Shown here piece by piece: positions 8,202 to 16,769 of a DNA stretch of 64,000 nt. This DNA is from Desulfosporosinus sp. Sb-LF (GTDB lineage: Bacteria > Bacillota > Desulfitobacteriia > Desulfitobacteriales > Desulfitobacteriaceae). Position 1 is the first letter of the stretch. Every line of letters starts with the position of its first letter. The notes under the pieces are model-generated. The model worked only from the letters and a program-made list of their open reading frames with translations, was not told the origin of the DNA and ran no database searches. The DNA lies in NCBI RefSeq assembly GCF_004766055.1, contig NZ_SPQR01000008.1:1-64000 (forward strand), read 5' to 3'. Both the position numbers and the translations under genes were made by a program.

Positions 8202-8951
8202 ATGCAAAAAACCATGTTTGATCCTGCAGAACAGAAGAAGATCGGAATGCTAACACCCTCTTCAAACACTGCGCTTGAGCCAATTTGTTCAAGAATGGTT
8301 TCAGGTCTTGAGAATCAAGTCACCATGCACTATTCTCGCCTTGAGGTAACGAAAATTTCCTTAGACAAGGATGCATTATCGCAGTTCGATCTCGACCCAT
8401 TTCTTCGTGCTGCAGAATTTCTTGCACATGCAGATGTTGATGCAATAGCGTGGAATGGTACATCCGGTGGTTGGGTGGGCTTCGAGTTCGATAGAATGTT
8501 ATGTGAAAAGATCACTGAGGCAACGGGTATCCCTGCTACAACTTCTATGCTAGCAATGTTGGATGCTTTCGAGGAAAACGGAGTTAAGACCCTTCATACG
8601 GTTACACCTTATATCCCTACAATCGATGAACTTATCATTAAGCAGTATGCAAAATGCGGATACAAAGTTATTAATGCTCGTGGTTTGAATCAGACAGTCA
8701 ATCGTTCCTTTAGTTTAGTAACCCCGGAACAAATTGATCAAATGTGTAAAGAAGTAAGCGTAGATCCTGCTGACGGAACCAGCATTATTTGCACCAACTT
8801 AAGATCAACTTGGCAAATCGAACAACTTGAAAGAGATTATGGCATCACTGTTTATGATAGTACGGCTGTAACAGTATGGAAAACTCTAAAAATGGTAGGA
8901 CTTGATCCTAGCGTTGTTAAAGGCTGGGGTAAATTGTTCGAGGCAAAATAA
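8202..8951 (+). CDS. Maleate isomerase / arylmalonate decarboxylase-like enzyme
   Basis: A 249-residue member of the Asp/Glu racemase superfamily. The substrate-carboxylate loop is near the start (LTPSSNTALEP, residues 17-27). Two-cysteine members use a Cys in a CTSG motif and a second Cys in the C-terminal half. Here the first site reads NGTSGG with Gly86 in the Cys position, while the second is present (Cys197 in ICTNL). The Gly/Cys pattern is that of arylmalonate decarboxylase, which removes rather than racemises, instead of that of maleate isomerase. SD is GGAGG before ATG 8202. Cotranscription with the transporter at 8971 is likely (19-base gap). Substrate unknown. Confidence 0.82.
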   Translation: MQKTMFDPAEQKKIGMLTPSSNTALEPICSRMVSGLENQVTMHYSRLEVTKISLDKDALSQFDLDPFLRAAEFLAHADVDAIAWNGTSGGWVGFEFDRMLCEKITEATGIPATTSMLAMLDAFEENGVKTLHTVTPYIPTIDELIIKQYAKCGYKVINARGLNQTVNRSFSLVTPEQIDQMCKEVSVDPADGTSIICTNLRSTWQIEQLERDYGITVYDSTAVTVWKTLKMVGLDPSVVKGWGKLFEAK

Positions 8952-8970
8952 GAATAAGGGGGATCAAGGG

Positions 8971-10233
8971 ATGAAACGAACTAATGTACGTTATTTGATT
9001 TTAGGCATGGCTATGCTCATGTACTTTATTACGTTTATGGATCGTGTAAATATTTCTGTTGCGGCTCCTTATATTTCTTCAGAATATGGATTGAACAAAA
9101 TTCAGATGGGCGCGATTTTTAGTGCATTTACTTTAAGTTACGCAATATTTCAGATGCCAGGTGGATGGTTTGGTGATCGTTTCGGAGCTAGGTTCATCTT
9201 GCCGATCTTTGTTGCTTGGTGGTCTGTATGGACAGCTTTAACAACTTTGGGTAGAGGGTATACTTCTTTTTTGCTGATACGGTTTGGATTTGGAGTCGGA
9301 GAAGCAGGGGCTTTCCCTGTAGCTCAATCCGCTCTTTCCAGATGGTTGCGTCCTGAAGAGCGTGGATTGTCACAAGGTCTTCTGCAAAGTGCTACCCGTA
9401 TCGGTTCGGCAGCTACCCCTCCTCTTGTAGCAGCGATTATCGCTTGGGGTGGCTGGCGTATGGCATTTATCCTCTGTGCTGGTTTAGGTATCGTTTGGGC
9501 TATCGGTTGGTGGATTATTTACCGTGATCGACCGGAAAATCACCCTTTTGCAAGCAAAGCAGAAATCGATTATATCTTAAATGGTAAAAAGGAATCAATT
9601 GCTGTACCTAAAACCCCTTGGGGTAGAATCCTATCTAGTCCAAGTGTCTGGGCATTGTGCTTAAGCTACATGGCCTTCATCTATGTCACTTATATTTACT
9701 TCAACTGGTTCCCTACCTATCTTAAAGACGCACGTAATTTCCCCTTGTTAAAGATGGGATTTTATGCAGCTCTTCCATTTCTTGCAGGAGCTGTTGCAAA
9801 TACTCTTGGCGGAATGCTCTCGGATAAACTAGTTAAGAAAACAAACGGAAGCAAATGGGCTCGTCGGATTATTCCTTTAGTAGGTTCCATTACGTTAGCT
9901 TTCTTTATGGTACCCGGAGCACTTGTTCAGAATAATGTAATGTCTGTCATTCTGTTATCCTTTGCTTTAGCTTCTTCGGAGTTTGGTATTGGAGTATATT
10001 GGGCTTCCGCTTTAGACATAGCTGGTCCTCATGCGGGAACTGTTTCCGGACTGATGAATACCTTTGGGAACCTTGGTGGTTTTGTTTCCCCTTTAGTTTT
10101 TGGTTATATAGTCCAAACTACGGGTAATTGGGCAACTCCGTTTCTGGTCGCATCCGTTGTATCTGTTGCAGGGGCATTATTGTGGCTTGTAATTGACCCA
10201 ACTAAAAAGGTATACGACGAAACTCAGGGTTAG
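8971..10233 (+). CDS. MFS transporter, organic-anion (ACS) type
   Basis: A 420-residue, 12-helix carrier of the anion:cation symporter group (relatives transport galactonate, glucarate and phthalate). The loop 2-3 motif reads GGWFGDRFGAR. The helix 1 region has YFITFMDRVNISVAAP, typical of this group, and a second motif (GGMLSDKLVKKT) lies in the C-terminal half. ATG 8971 is preferred over an upstream frame extension because AAGGGGGATC precedes it and MKRTNVRYLIL starts the first helix. It probably imports the acid metabolised by the neighbouring enzymes. Confidence 0.9.
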   Translation: MKRTNVRYLILGMAMLMYFITFMDRVNISVAAPYISSEYGLNKIQMGAIFSAFTLSYAIFQMPGGWFGDRFGARFILPIFVAWWSVWTALTTLGRGYTSFLLIRFGFGVGEAGAFPVAQSALSRWLRPEERGLSQGLLQSATRIGSAATPPLVAAIIAWGGWRMAFILCAGLGIVWAIGWWIIYRDRPENHPFASKAEIDYILNGKKESIAVPKTPWGRILSSPSVWALCLSYMAFIYVTYIYFNWFPTYLKDARNFPLLKMGFYAALPFLAGAVANTLGGMLSDKLVKKTNGSKWARRIIPLVGSITLAFFMVPGALVQNNVMSVILLSFALASSEFGIGVYWASALDIAGPHAGTVSGLMNTFGNLGGFVSPLVFGYIVQTTGNWATPFLVASVVSVAGALLWLVIDPTKKVYDETQG

Positions 10234-10318
10234 GAATATTAGAAATAGGTCAAGTCTGGGATAGGTGTTGCTCTGGTATCCCTTTGTGACACCTACTCCC
10301 TGTTTAAGGAGCAGGTCT

Positions 10319-11122
10319 ATGGATCGATATATACGTTTTAGCAATAACAATAAGATTCATTATGGATTAGTTAATGGAGACAAAGTTAGCAAACTCATGG
10401 GTGAAGAGTTTCAAGATTTTGAAGTTTCGGGAATAGAGTACGATCTTTCCTCAGTGAAGCTATTAGCCCCATGTAGCCCTACAAAGGCAGTTTGCGTCGG
10501 ACTCAATTACAAAGATACAATTCTCGAACCCGGAGCCAAGTGGCCGGTGGAACCTCTTCTATTCATTAAACCTTCAACAAGCCTATTAAACCCAGGTGAA
10601 AGTATCATAAAATGGCCAATGACAGAGGATTTGGCCTTCGAAGCAGAGTTAGCAATTGTTATAGGAAAAAAAGCTCATCTTGTGTCTGAGGATGACGCAC
10701 ATAAATATATATGGGGATATACGATTGCTAATGATGTAACAGCAAAGGACCTACAGAAAACAGATGGGCTATGGGCTCGCTCAAAGTCATTTGATACGTT
10801 TCTTCCATTAGGGCCCTGGATAGCCAGCGGAATTGATGCTCATAATTTAACGATTACTTCCTTAGTAAATGGCCAACAAAAACAAAAGGGAAATACCGCT
10901 GATTTAATCTTTGGAATCGAATACCTTGTGAGCTACATTTCTCATATTACAACTTTGCTACCGGGCGATGTTATTTTAACCGGTACGCCTGGAGGCTATG
11001 GTTCATCCTTAGACGTAAATGATAAGGTTGAAATAGAGATATCGGAGATCGGTACGCTAACGAACTATTGTAAAAGAAGTACTGATACATGGAGTCTTGC
11101 GCCTCGCCATAAATCTATATAG
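10319..11122 (+). CDS. FAA-family hydrolase/isomerase with a 3' frameshift
   Basis: Fumarylacetoacetate hydrolase superfamily, acting on beta-dicarbonyl or ring-cleavage acids with a divalent metal. Recognisable parts: SPTKAVCVGLNY, the metal ligands in FEAELAIVIG and ANDVTAKD, and LLPGDVILTGTPGG. Start is ATG 10319 behind AAGGAG. The last 17 residues (after LTN) do not look like the family. Removing one T near 11067-11069 restores a natural ending (NYVKEVLIHGVLRLAI) that stops at 11141. So the gene is either frameshifted near its end or carries a sequencing error; the catalytic core is intact. Upstream, inverted repeats at about 10258-10300 might form a hairpin. Confidence 0.85.
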   Translation: MDRYIRFSNNNKIHYGLVNGDKVSKLMGEEFQDFEVSGIEYDLSSVKLLAPCSPTKAVCVGLNYKDTILEPGAKWPVEPLLFIKPSTSLLNPGESIIKWPMTEDLAFEAELAIVIGKKAHLVSEDDAHKYIWGYTIANDVTAKDLQKTDGLWARSKSFDTFLPLGPWIASGIDAHNLTITSLVNGQQKQKGNTADLIFGIEYLVSYISHITTLLPGDVILTGTPGGYGSSLDVNDKVEIEISEIGTLTNYCKRSTDTWSLAPRHKSI

Positions 11123-11139
11123 TGAACGCAAGCAGATTT

Positions 11140-11171
11140 GAACTACGTGTCATTAAAAGGCAACGTAGTTC
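11140..11171 (+). terminator. Terminator hairpin
   Basis: GAACTACGT (11140-11148) pairs with ACGTAGTTC (11163-11171); a short T-rich run follows. It closes the catabolic cluster. Confidence 0.6.
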
Positions 11172-11368
11172 TTGTCTATAAGACAACGGGTTTCTATATA
11201 AAGGCGAAACAAGGAGCTTTTCAGACTATTTTCCCGATAGACTTGTTTATTGAGTCGTAAATTTTAAGATGCAAAAATTGGTTGACATAACTTGCTGAAG
11301 CTATGGGAACATGAGTTGATTATAAGGGAGAGGCATTTACTCAATTACAACAAAGTATCCAGCAAGGG

Positions 11369-11584
11369 ATGCAAGCCCTGAGTCAAGCTGATCGATATAT
11401 TCAATCTACTCAGGTTCTAAATCAAATGAACAACTTTATTGAACAGGTTCAACAGCGACTTCAAAACATGAGTCAAAGTCAACAAAATCAGCAAGCTCAG
11501 GGTCAACAAAAGCAAGCTCAAGCTCAAGGTCAACAAAACCAGCAAAATTCTGGATGGACACCTCAACAACCTCACTTTCAATAA
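11369..11584 (+). CDS. Small Gln-rich protein (start uncertain)
   Basis: At least 71 residues, of which about a third are Gln. Residues 1-35 look like an amphipathic helix (ALSQADRYIQSTQVLNQMNN), followed by a low-complexity Q/A/G tail. The ATG at 11369 has no convincing SD. The frame stays open upstream to 11315 and keeps the same heptad-like Gln pattern (GEAFTQLQQSIQQ), and an SD-like AAGGGAG lies inside it, so the true start is probably upstream and may have been lost by a small indel near the ATG at 11311. A strong terminator follows. Function unknown; small Q-rich helical proteins of this type occur in spore-formers. Confidence 0.55.
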   Translation: MQALSQADRYIQSTQVLNQMNNFIEQVQQRLQNMSQSQQNQQAQGQQKQAQAQGQQNQQNSGWTPQQPHFQ

Positions 11585-11607
11585 GTTAGCAAGTTAATTA
11601 ATCAGTG

Positions 11608-11653
11608 AAAAACAATCCCCACATGCGAACAAGCAGGTGGGGATTGTTTTATT
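11608..11653. terminator. Bidirectional terminator between convergent genes
   Basis: AAAAACAATCCCCAC pairs with GTGGGGATTGTTTT around a 14-nt loop; T runs are present on both strands. Confidence 0.85.
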
Positions 11654-12598
11654 TCATAAAGATTGCTTGTCATCGCCTATTAAACATGACGTAAGAATTA
11701 TTCCAATAACAATTAGCAGAACCATGATAATGGCATATTTCTCATACGATTGCTTTGATCTTCCAAGATGCATGATTTTTTCATAGATCTCAGGTGCCTG
11801 TTCCTCAATTGCTTTTACTTTATCTGGTATAGTAGCATATTGCCCCGTAATATCTTGATACATTTTACACAATTGTTCATTATTCTTTTGAATGATCCGA
11901 TCAGAAACTGTTGTTCGTGTAATCGGTTGCTGTGTGTGTGGAATATCAAATGCAAAACTTACGCTATTGCTATCTATTGTAAATTCATTATTTAAATATC
12001 CTGCACTTCTTAATCCAGTCACAAATGAATCGCGCATTATCTCATCATTAAAGGTTATCTTTATATCCATTGCTAATTCTGAGGGTTCTGAAAACTCACC
12101 TAGTTTAAAACCCGTTAGCCACCAGTGTTTGCCTTCTCTTGTAAACAGAGTTTTACCGTTCTTTCTTAAAGTGAAAGACATTTGCAATAGATCAGCATCG
12201 CCACAACAATTATAAAAAGTCCCACTGAAAATATCAGGAATCTTTAGATCAAGCGCGCCTGTATAGATTCCAATTTCGCCACCAGTGACTAAATCATACT
12301 GACCTTTCCATAGTCCGATCATCCATTTCCGTTTGTTATATTCAAAGTAAATCGGTTCACAATCAATGATCATTCCCAAGGGCGCTGCCGCTTCATCATA
12401 AAGACGACAATACCCAATGCTTCTTTGCCAAGGATTCATAGTTGAATAGAAAATATCTTGTTTCAGATCATATGAATAACCTGCCATTTCTATTGCTTTA
12501 TCTAATTCCTCGTTACCCGTTCCTTGGGGTAAGAAGCTGAGATCGTCACCATTTCTTCGGGTGACCGTTTCGCCTATGGATCTTTTTTGAATTGACAT
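11654..12598 (-). CDS. DUF4474-like protein with C-terminal membrane anchor, 314 aa
   Basis: Residues about 30-225 match what I recall of DUF4474, in particular the stretch ending GYCRLYDEAAAPLGM, then DCEPIYFEY and WKGQYDLVTGGEIGIY. A charged helical spacer follows. A single membrane helix (about residues 286-307, YAIIMVLLIVIGIILTSCLI) lies near the C-terminus, so the domain is tail-anchored and probably cytosolic. It has no signal peptide. Start ATG 12598 has an AGGGGGG SD. Domain function is unknown; DUF4474 is common in clostridia. Confidence 0.75.
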   Translation of the reverse strand: MSIQKRSIGETVTRRNGDDLSFLPQGTGNEELDKAIEMAGYSYDLKQDIFYSTMNPWQRSIGYCRLYDEAAAPLGMIIDCEPIYFEYNKRKWMIGLWKGQYDLVTGGEIGIYTGALDLKIPDIFSGTFYNCCGDADLLQMSFTLRKNGKTLFTREGKHWWLTGFKLGEFSEPSELAMDIKITFNDEIMRDSFVTGLRSAGYLNNEFTIDSNSVSFAFDIPHTQQPITRTTVSDRIIQKNNEQLCKMYQDITGQYATIPDKVKAIEEQAPEIYEKIMHLGRSKQSYEKYAIIMVLLIVIGIILTSCLIGDDKQSL

Positions 12599-13039
12599 AC
12601 GAATCCCCCCTCAGTACATATTATTGGATTTATCCATAACATGGTGCATAGATTGATCAATTTTGGAATGGTACAAGAAGAAAAATTTCGAAATATTGTA
12701 CCAAATATCAATTGAGTATATCTAAATCGGGTGTAAATAATGAGACAACCTGGCTTAGCCTAGGTTGTCTCATTATTTCTAGATTAGCAAAATCAAATCC
12801 GCAAGGAGGAGGCAAGCTAGAAGATAATACCTGTAAATGAGAAGGAATTATAAGGGAACATGTTGAATGTTAAGATGAGATAAAGTTAATGTTAATGTAC
12901 TCAGAAGAACAACAGGTGATATCCATAGTTGGAGGGATGCCTTTGGTATTTGAAGAGTGTTCTATTGACTCTGTATTATGAATAATTAATGTAAGTTGTT
13001 TGGATTATACTGTCACAGTGAAAGGAAGGAACGTTAAAC
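12599..13039. other. Intergenic region with a 17-bp hairpin and a promoter
   Basis: GGTACAA (12671-12677) and TTGTACC form a loose inverted repeat near the minus-strand promoter side. A perfect 17-bp hairpin lies at 12736-12778. TTGACT (12965-12970), a 16-bp spacer and TAATGT form a plausible promoter for the ABC gene at 13040. No gene is supported. Confidence 0.5.
12736..12778. repeat. Perfect 17-bp hairpin
   Basis: AATAATGAGACAACCT (12736-12751, plus one more pair) matches AGGTTGTCTCATTATT exactly around a 10-nt loop GGCTTAGCCT-type centre. It lacks a strong T run. No gene ends immediately upstream on either strand. Confidence 0.7.
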
Positions 13040-13885
13040 ATGAAAAAAAGATGGTTGGTATTATTTGTGGCAATCTTTGCCGTTGCCCTTCTGGGGGCTG
13101 GATGCGGTCAGAAGACGGCTAGCACGCAGCCGACTGCAGATTCGCAGCAGGCAGGGGATCCGTCATGGAAGAAAATTAAGGATAAAGGAGAACTTGTCGT
13201 CGGTTTGGACGATAATTATCCTCCAGCAGGCTTCCGTGATAAAAAGGGAGAGCTCGTTGGCTTTGACATTGATTTAGCTAAAGAAGCTGCCAAGCGGTTG
13301 GGAGTAAAAGTCGTATTCAAGCCTGTACAATGGGATGGAGTATTAATGAATTTGAAGAATGGGGATATCGACCTCATTTGGAATGCCTTAGGTATCACTA
13401 CTGAAAGACAGAAGGAAATTGGTTTTACAGATAGTTACATGGCAGATAGAAATATTATCGTTGTAAAGCCAGGCTCCACGATAAAGACTAAGGCAGATTT
13501 AGCAGGAAAAGTCATTGGACTTCAATTAGGGAGTACAGCGGAACCGGCTGTTAAACAAGATTCGATGTCTTCTCAAATTAAAGAGATCAGAAAGTTTGAA
13601 AGTCCAACGGTCGCCTTAATGGATTTGGAGGCTGGTCGTATCGACGCAGTGGTAACTAATGAAATGAACGCCCGTTATCTGATTAACACAGATAAAACGA
13701 CGGATAAATACTATATTTTAACAGAAAAAGAAGGCGATTTCGGCAGAGAACCGTTTGGAGTAGGAGTACGTAAGAATGATAAGACCTTCCTTACAGAGTT
13801 GAATCGAGTACTTAAAGAAATGAAAGCTGATGGAACTGCCGCCAAAATCAGTAACCAATGGTTTGGATCAGATATCATTAAGTAA
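13040..13885 (+). CDS. Amino acid ABC transporter, substrate-binding lipoprotein
   Basis: A 281-residue family-3 solute-binding protein. The signal peptide ends in a lipobox (LLGAGC, lipidated Cys at residue 22), so it is tethered to the outer face of the membrane. The mature domain starts after a Ser/Gln-rich linker and shows the family pattern GELVVGLDDNYPPAGF, FDIDLAKEAAKRLG and WDGVLMNLKNGDIDLIWNALGITTERQKEI. It works with the two permeases and ATPase downstream. A terminator-like hairpin at 13898-13951 separates it from them, which would give an excess of binding protein. Confidence 0.93.
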   Translation: MKKRWLVLFVAIFAVALLGAGCGQKTASTQPTADSQQAGDPSWKKIKDKGELVVGLDDNYPPAGFRDKKGELVGFDIDLAKEAAKRLGVKVVFKPVQWDGVLMNLKNGDIDLIWNALGITTERQKEIGFTDSYMADRNIIVVKPGSTIKTKADLAGKVIGLQLGSTAEPAVKQDSMSSQIKEIRKFESPTVALMDLEAGRIDAVVTNEMNARYLINTDKTTDKYYILTEKEGDFGREPFGVGVRKNDKTFLTELNRVLKEMKADGTAAKISNQWFGSDIIK

Positions 13886-13897
13886 GCAAACCATAAA

Positions 13898-13951
13898 AAT
13901 AAGGATAGGAAGTATAGGAAGTTGAGAAAATACTTCCTATTCCTTATTTTT
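13898..13951 (+). terminator. Intra-operon terminator
   Basis: AATAAGGATAGGAAGTAT pairs with ATACTTCCTATTCCTTATT (one bulge), followed by TTTTT. Partial read-through would feed the permease genes. Confidence 0.75.
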
Positions 13952-14019
13952 GGAAACCATAAAATACCTTGCCTGAGTTAAAAGTATACAAGACTATCAT
14001 AAGGGGATAAGAGAAAACG

Positions 14020-14661
14020 ATGGATTATGTGCTGACAATATTGCCCGTTCTTCTTAAGGGCCTGCAGCTATCGCTGACGATTTATGGGATTGTAATCATT
14101 TTGATTTTTCCTTTGGCAATTTTAGTAGCAATCGGCAAAGTGTCCGGCTCCCAAATTCTCAAAAGGATCTTATCTTTATACACCTGGATTTGGCGGGGTA
14201 CACCACTTTTGCTTCAATTATTTTTTATTTATTTTGGTTTACCTCACTTTGGCATCAAGTTATCCCCAATGGTTTCAGTGGTCATTGCATTTGTATTGAA
14301 TGTAGGAGCTTATGAAGCAGAAATTATTCGGGCAGGGATTGAATCGATAGACAAAGGGCAGTACGAAGCCGCCAAGGCTTTAGGAATGACCTATGTTCAA
14401 ACAATGCGACGGATCATCATTCCCCAAACGATCAGACGGGTGTTGCCGGCCACCTGCAGTGAAGCCCTTCTCACCTTTAAGGATACGGCACTGGTGGCGG
14501 CTATTGGTATGGGTGATTTGTTACGCTCGGCCAAGGAAGTGGTTACGACCGATTTCAAAATTACAGCCTTTTTTATAGCCTTTATTATCTATCTAATTGT
14601 TTCCTCCATATTGGTTCAAGCGTTTACCAAATTAGAAAAGAAATATTCGATCTACGAATAA
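14020..14661 (+). CDS. Amino acid ABC transporter permease 1 (HisM type)
   Basis: 213 residues, about five membrane helices. The cytoplasmic EAA loop that docks the ATPase is clear ([20 protein letters not shown]). It belongs to the HisMQ/GlnP permease family for polar amino acids. A second, closely related permease follows, so the transporter may be a heterodimer rather than the more usual homodimer. Confidence 0.93.
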   Translation: MDYVLTILPVLLKGLQLSLTIYGIVIILIFPLAILVAIGKVSGSQILKRILSLYTWIWRGTPLLLQLFFIYFGLPHFGIKLSPMVSVVIAFVLNVGAYEAEIIRAGIESIDKGQYEAAKALGMTYVQTMRRIIIPQTIRRVLPATCSEALLTFKDTALVAAIGMGDLLRSAKEVVTTDFKITAFFIAFIIYLIVSSILVQAFTKLEKKYSIYE

Positions 14662-14711
14662 CGAAAACAACAGAACAATTATAGGCGAACGTGAGGGGAC
14701 AAGATAAAACA

Positions 14712-15362
14712 ATGGATCATATGGAATATGTTCTTAATATACTTCCGTTTATCTTATCGGGTTTAAAGTTAACTGCGAAGATTTATGTGGCTACCTTGTT
14801 TTTGGCTCTGCCCTTGGGGCTTATAGCAGCTATTGGCAAAGTAAGCAACTCAAAAATAATCAAAAAGATATTATTCTTATATACATGGGTTTGGCGGGGG
14901 TCGCCATTGCTACTCCAGTTGTTCTTTATGTTTTATGGCTTACCTGTAATTGGCATTAGGCTTTCTCCTTTCGCCGCGGCGACGATAACCTATGCTCTAA
15001 ATTATGGGGCATATTTGACGGAGATTTTTCGAGGTGGAATAGAATCTATCGACAAGGGGCAATATGAAGCGGCCAAAGCATTGGGGATGACTTATTCCCA
15101 GACGATGCGTCGAATAATCATTCCCCAAACTGTGAGACGTGTTTTGCCCCCTACATGCAGCGAAGCAGTAAACTTAGTAAAGGATACTGCCCTTCTGGCC
15201 GTTCTTGGTATGCCTGATTTATTACGTATTGCAACCCAGATTTTCACCAGGGATTTTGATATTACCTCATTTATTGTGGCATTTGTTTTGTACTTAATTA
15301 TTTCTTCTGTTCTAGTCAAACTATTTGGGAAATTAGAGAAGATGTATTCGATTTATGAATAG
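14712..15362 (+). CDS. Amino acid ABC transporter permease 2
   Basis: A paralogue of the preceding permease over its whole length. The EAA loop is almost the same ([20 protein letters not shown]), and both end in KLEKxYSIYE. ATG 14712 is chosen because GAGGGG lies upstream, although spacing is long. ATG 14721 would give an N-terminus aligned with permease 1 (MEYVLNILP versus MDYVLTILP) and is a real alternative. The GTG at 14691 has no SD. The pair arose by tandem duplication. Confidence 0.9.
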   Translation: MDHMEYVLNILPFILSGLKLTAKIYVATLFLALPLGLIAAIGKVSNSKIIKKILFLYTWVWRGSPLLLQLFFMFYGLPVIGIRLSPFAAATITYALNYGAYLTEIFRGGIESIDKGQYEAAKALGMTYSQTMRRIIIPQTVRRVLPPTCSEAVNLVKDTALLAVLGMPDLLRIATQIFTRDFDITSFIVAFVLYLIISSVLVKLFGKLEKMYSIYE

Positions 15363-15379
15363 GAGATGGAGATAAACCA

Positions 15380-16138
15380 ATGACGATGATACGCATGAGC
15401 AATATTCATAAATATTTCGGCAGCCTCCATGTTTTGAAAGGGGTATCTCTAGAAGTAAAAAAAGGGGAAATTGTCGCCATTATTGGTCCCAGCGGGTCAG
15501 GTAAGAGCACGTTGCTTCGCTGTATGAATCAATTGGAGATGATTGACCAGGGCATAGTTGAAATAGAAGGGATCGTTGTAGAGGCAGCTGGTGATGTAGG
15601 AACTAAGATTACTGCCACTCATCAAGAAGTAAGGGCAACCTATCGAAAAATGGGTATGGTGTTCCAAAGCTTCAATCTTTTCCCCCATATGACAGCTTTG
15701 GGCAATGTGATGGAAGCGCCCATCTCCGTAAATAAGGCGACGAAAGCGGATGCAAGTCAAATTGCCGAGAAGCAATTAGCAAAGGTGGGGCTACTGGAGA
15801 AGAAAGATGCCTTCCCCTCCAAATTATCCGGGGGGCAAAAACAACGGGTGGCCATTGCTCGTGCTCTAGCCATGAACCCAGATATTATGCTTTTCGATGA
15901 ACCGACATCAGCATTAGACCCAGAGTTAGTGGGAGAAGTATTGAATGTCATCAAAAAACTTGCTCAAGAGCATATGACTATGTTAATTGTGACCCATGAA
16001 ATGGGGTTTGCTAAAGAAATATCCGACCGGGTGATTTTTATGGATGATGGTAAGATTTTGGAAGACAGTAGCCCGAAAGAGTTCTTTGAAAATCCTCGTC
16101 ATCCGAGGATAAAAACGTTTTTGGAGAAAATGCTGTAA
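15380..16138 (+). CDS. Amino acid ABC transporter ATP-binding protein (GlnQ type)
   Basis: 252 residues with Walker [11 protein letters not shown]-loop in [13 protein letters not shown], signature [15 protein letters not shown], Walker [15 protein letters not shown] and the switch His in VTHEMGFA. It powers the importer formed with the preceding three proteins. The gene lies 17 bases after permease 2 and its stop overlaps an ATG (TAATG), but the next gene probably starts later at 16210. Confidence 0.95.
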   Translation: MTMIRMSNIHKYFGSLHVLKGVSLEVKKGEIVAIIGPSGSGKSTLLRCMNQLEMIDQGIVEIEGIVVEAAGDVGTKITATHQEVRATYRKMGMVFQSFNLFPHMTALGNVMEAPISVNKATKADASQIAEKQLAKVGLLEKKDAFPSKLSGGQKQRVAIARALAMNPDIMLFDEPTSALDPELVGEVLNVIKKLAQEHMTMLIVTHEMGFAKEISDRVIFMDDGKILEDSSPKEFFENPRHPRIKTFLEKML

Positions 16139-16209
16139 TGCAGCAAATGCAAAAACATGGAATATCGGATATAATCATCTTAGATTGTGAAAACTGGGAG
16201 GTATTGGAT

Positions 16210-16530
16210 ATGATTATGACAACCACACCTTCAATTGAGGGCCGTAAAATTACAGCTTATATGGGGATTATTACTGGGGAAGCTATCATGGGTGCTAATA
16301 TTATGCGTGATCTTTTTGCTAGCATTACGGATGTCATCGGCGGTCGTTCTGGAGCTTATGAGGAGAAATTACAGGATGCTCGGCTAATTGCCTTGCGTGA
16401 ATTAGAAGAACATGCCGCACGGCTAGGAGCCAATGCTGTCGTGGGAATTGACTTAGATTATGAAGTCATCGGCCAAAGTGGAAGTATGTTAATGGTTAGC
16501 GCTTCTGGTACTGCAGTTCGTATAGAGTAG
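16210..16530 (+). CDS. YbjQ/UPF0145 family protein, 106 aa
   Basis: Matches the YbjQ (UPF0145) family, sometimes called heavy-metal-binding domain: [21 protein letters not shown], then [29 protein letters not shown] and a final hydrophobic strand. The start is ATG 16210 behind GGGAGG. An in-frame ATG at 16138 would add 24 residues unlike the family. The family forms pentamers or decamers and its role is unsettled. It is close behind the transporter operon and ends in a large hairpin. Confidence 0.85.
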   Translation: MIMTTTPSIEGRKITAYMGIITGEAIMGANIMRDLFASITDVIGGRSGAYEEKLQDARLIALRELEEHAARLGANAVVGIDLDYEVIGQSGSMLMVSASGTAVRIE

Positions 16531-16573
16531 TACTTATTGAATATATGGAAAATTGATTGCCATGTAAGTTTCA

Positions 16574-16634
16574 TTTCAATGAACCAGAAGAGAACCACTC
16601 CACAGGGGTGGTTTTTTCTTCTTGTTCATTGAAA
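16574..16634 (+). terminator. Large interrupted terminator hairpin
   Basis: The inner stem AACCACTCC/GGGGTGGTT is followed by TTTTTT. An outer stem TTTCAATGAAC (16574-16584) with GTTCATTGAAA (16624-16634), continued by AGAAG/CTTCT, extends it to a long imperfect hairpin. Confidence 0.8.
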
Positions 16635-16769
16635 CTTTATCAGAATCATTTAATAACTTGTATATTTTATTCAAAGAAAAAGAAGGTATTTTCACATAAT
16701 TCGCGAATTTATTCATTAGTGTTCTTTTTTGATACAAAATAGGATAAAAGTCACGAAAGAGGTGCACTT

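Noticed and set aside
16138-16209. N-terminal extension of the YbjQ-type protein from ATG 16138
   Set aside because: No SD apart from the upstream gene's coupling, and the extra residues are not like the family; ATG 16210 has GGGAGG.
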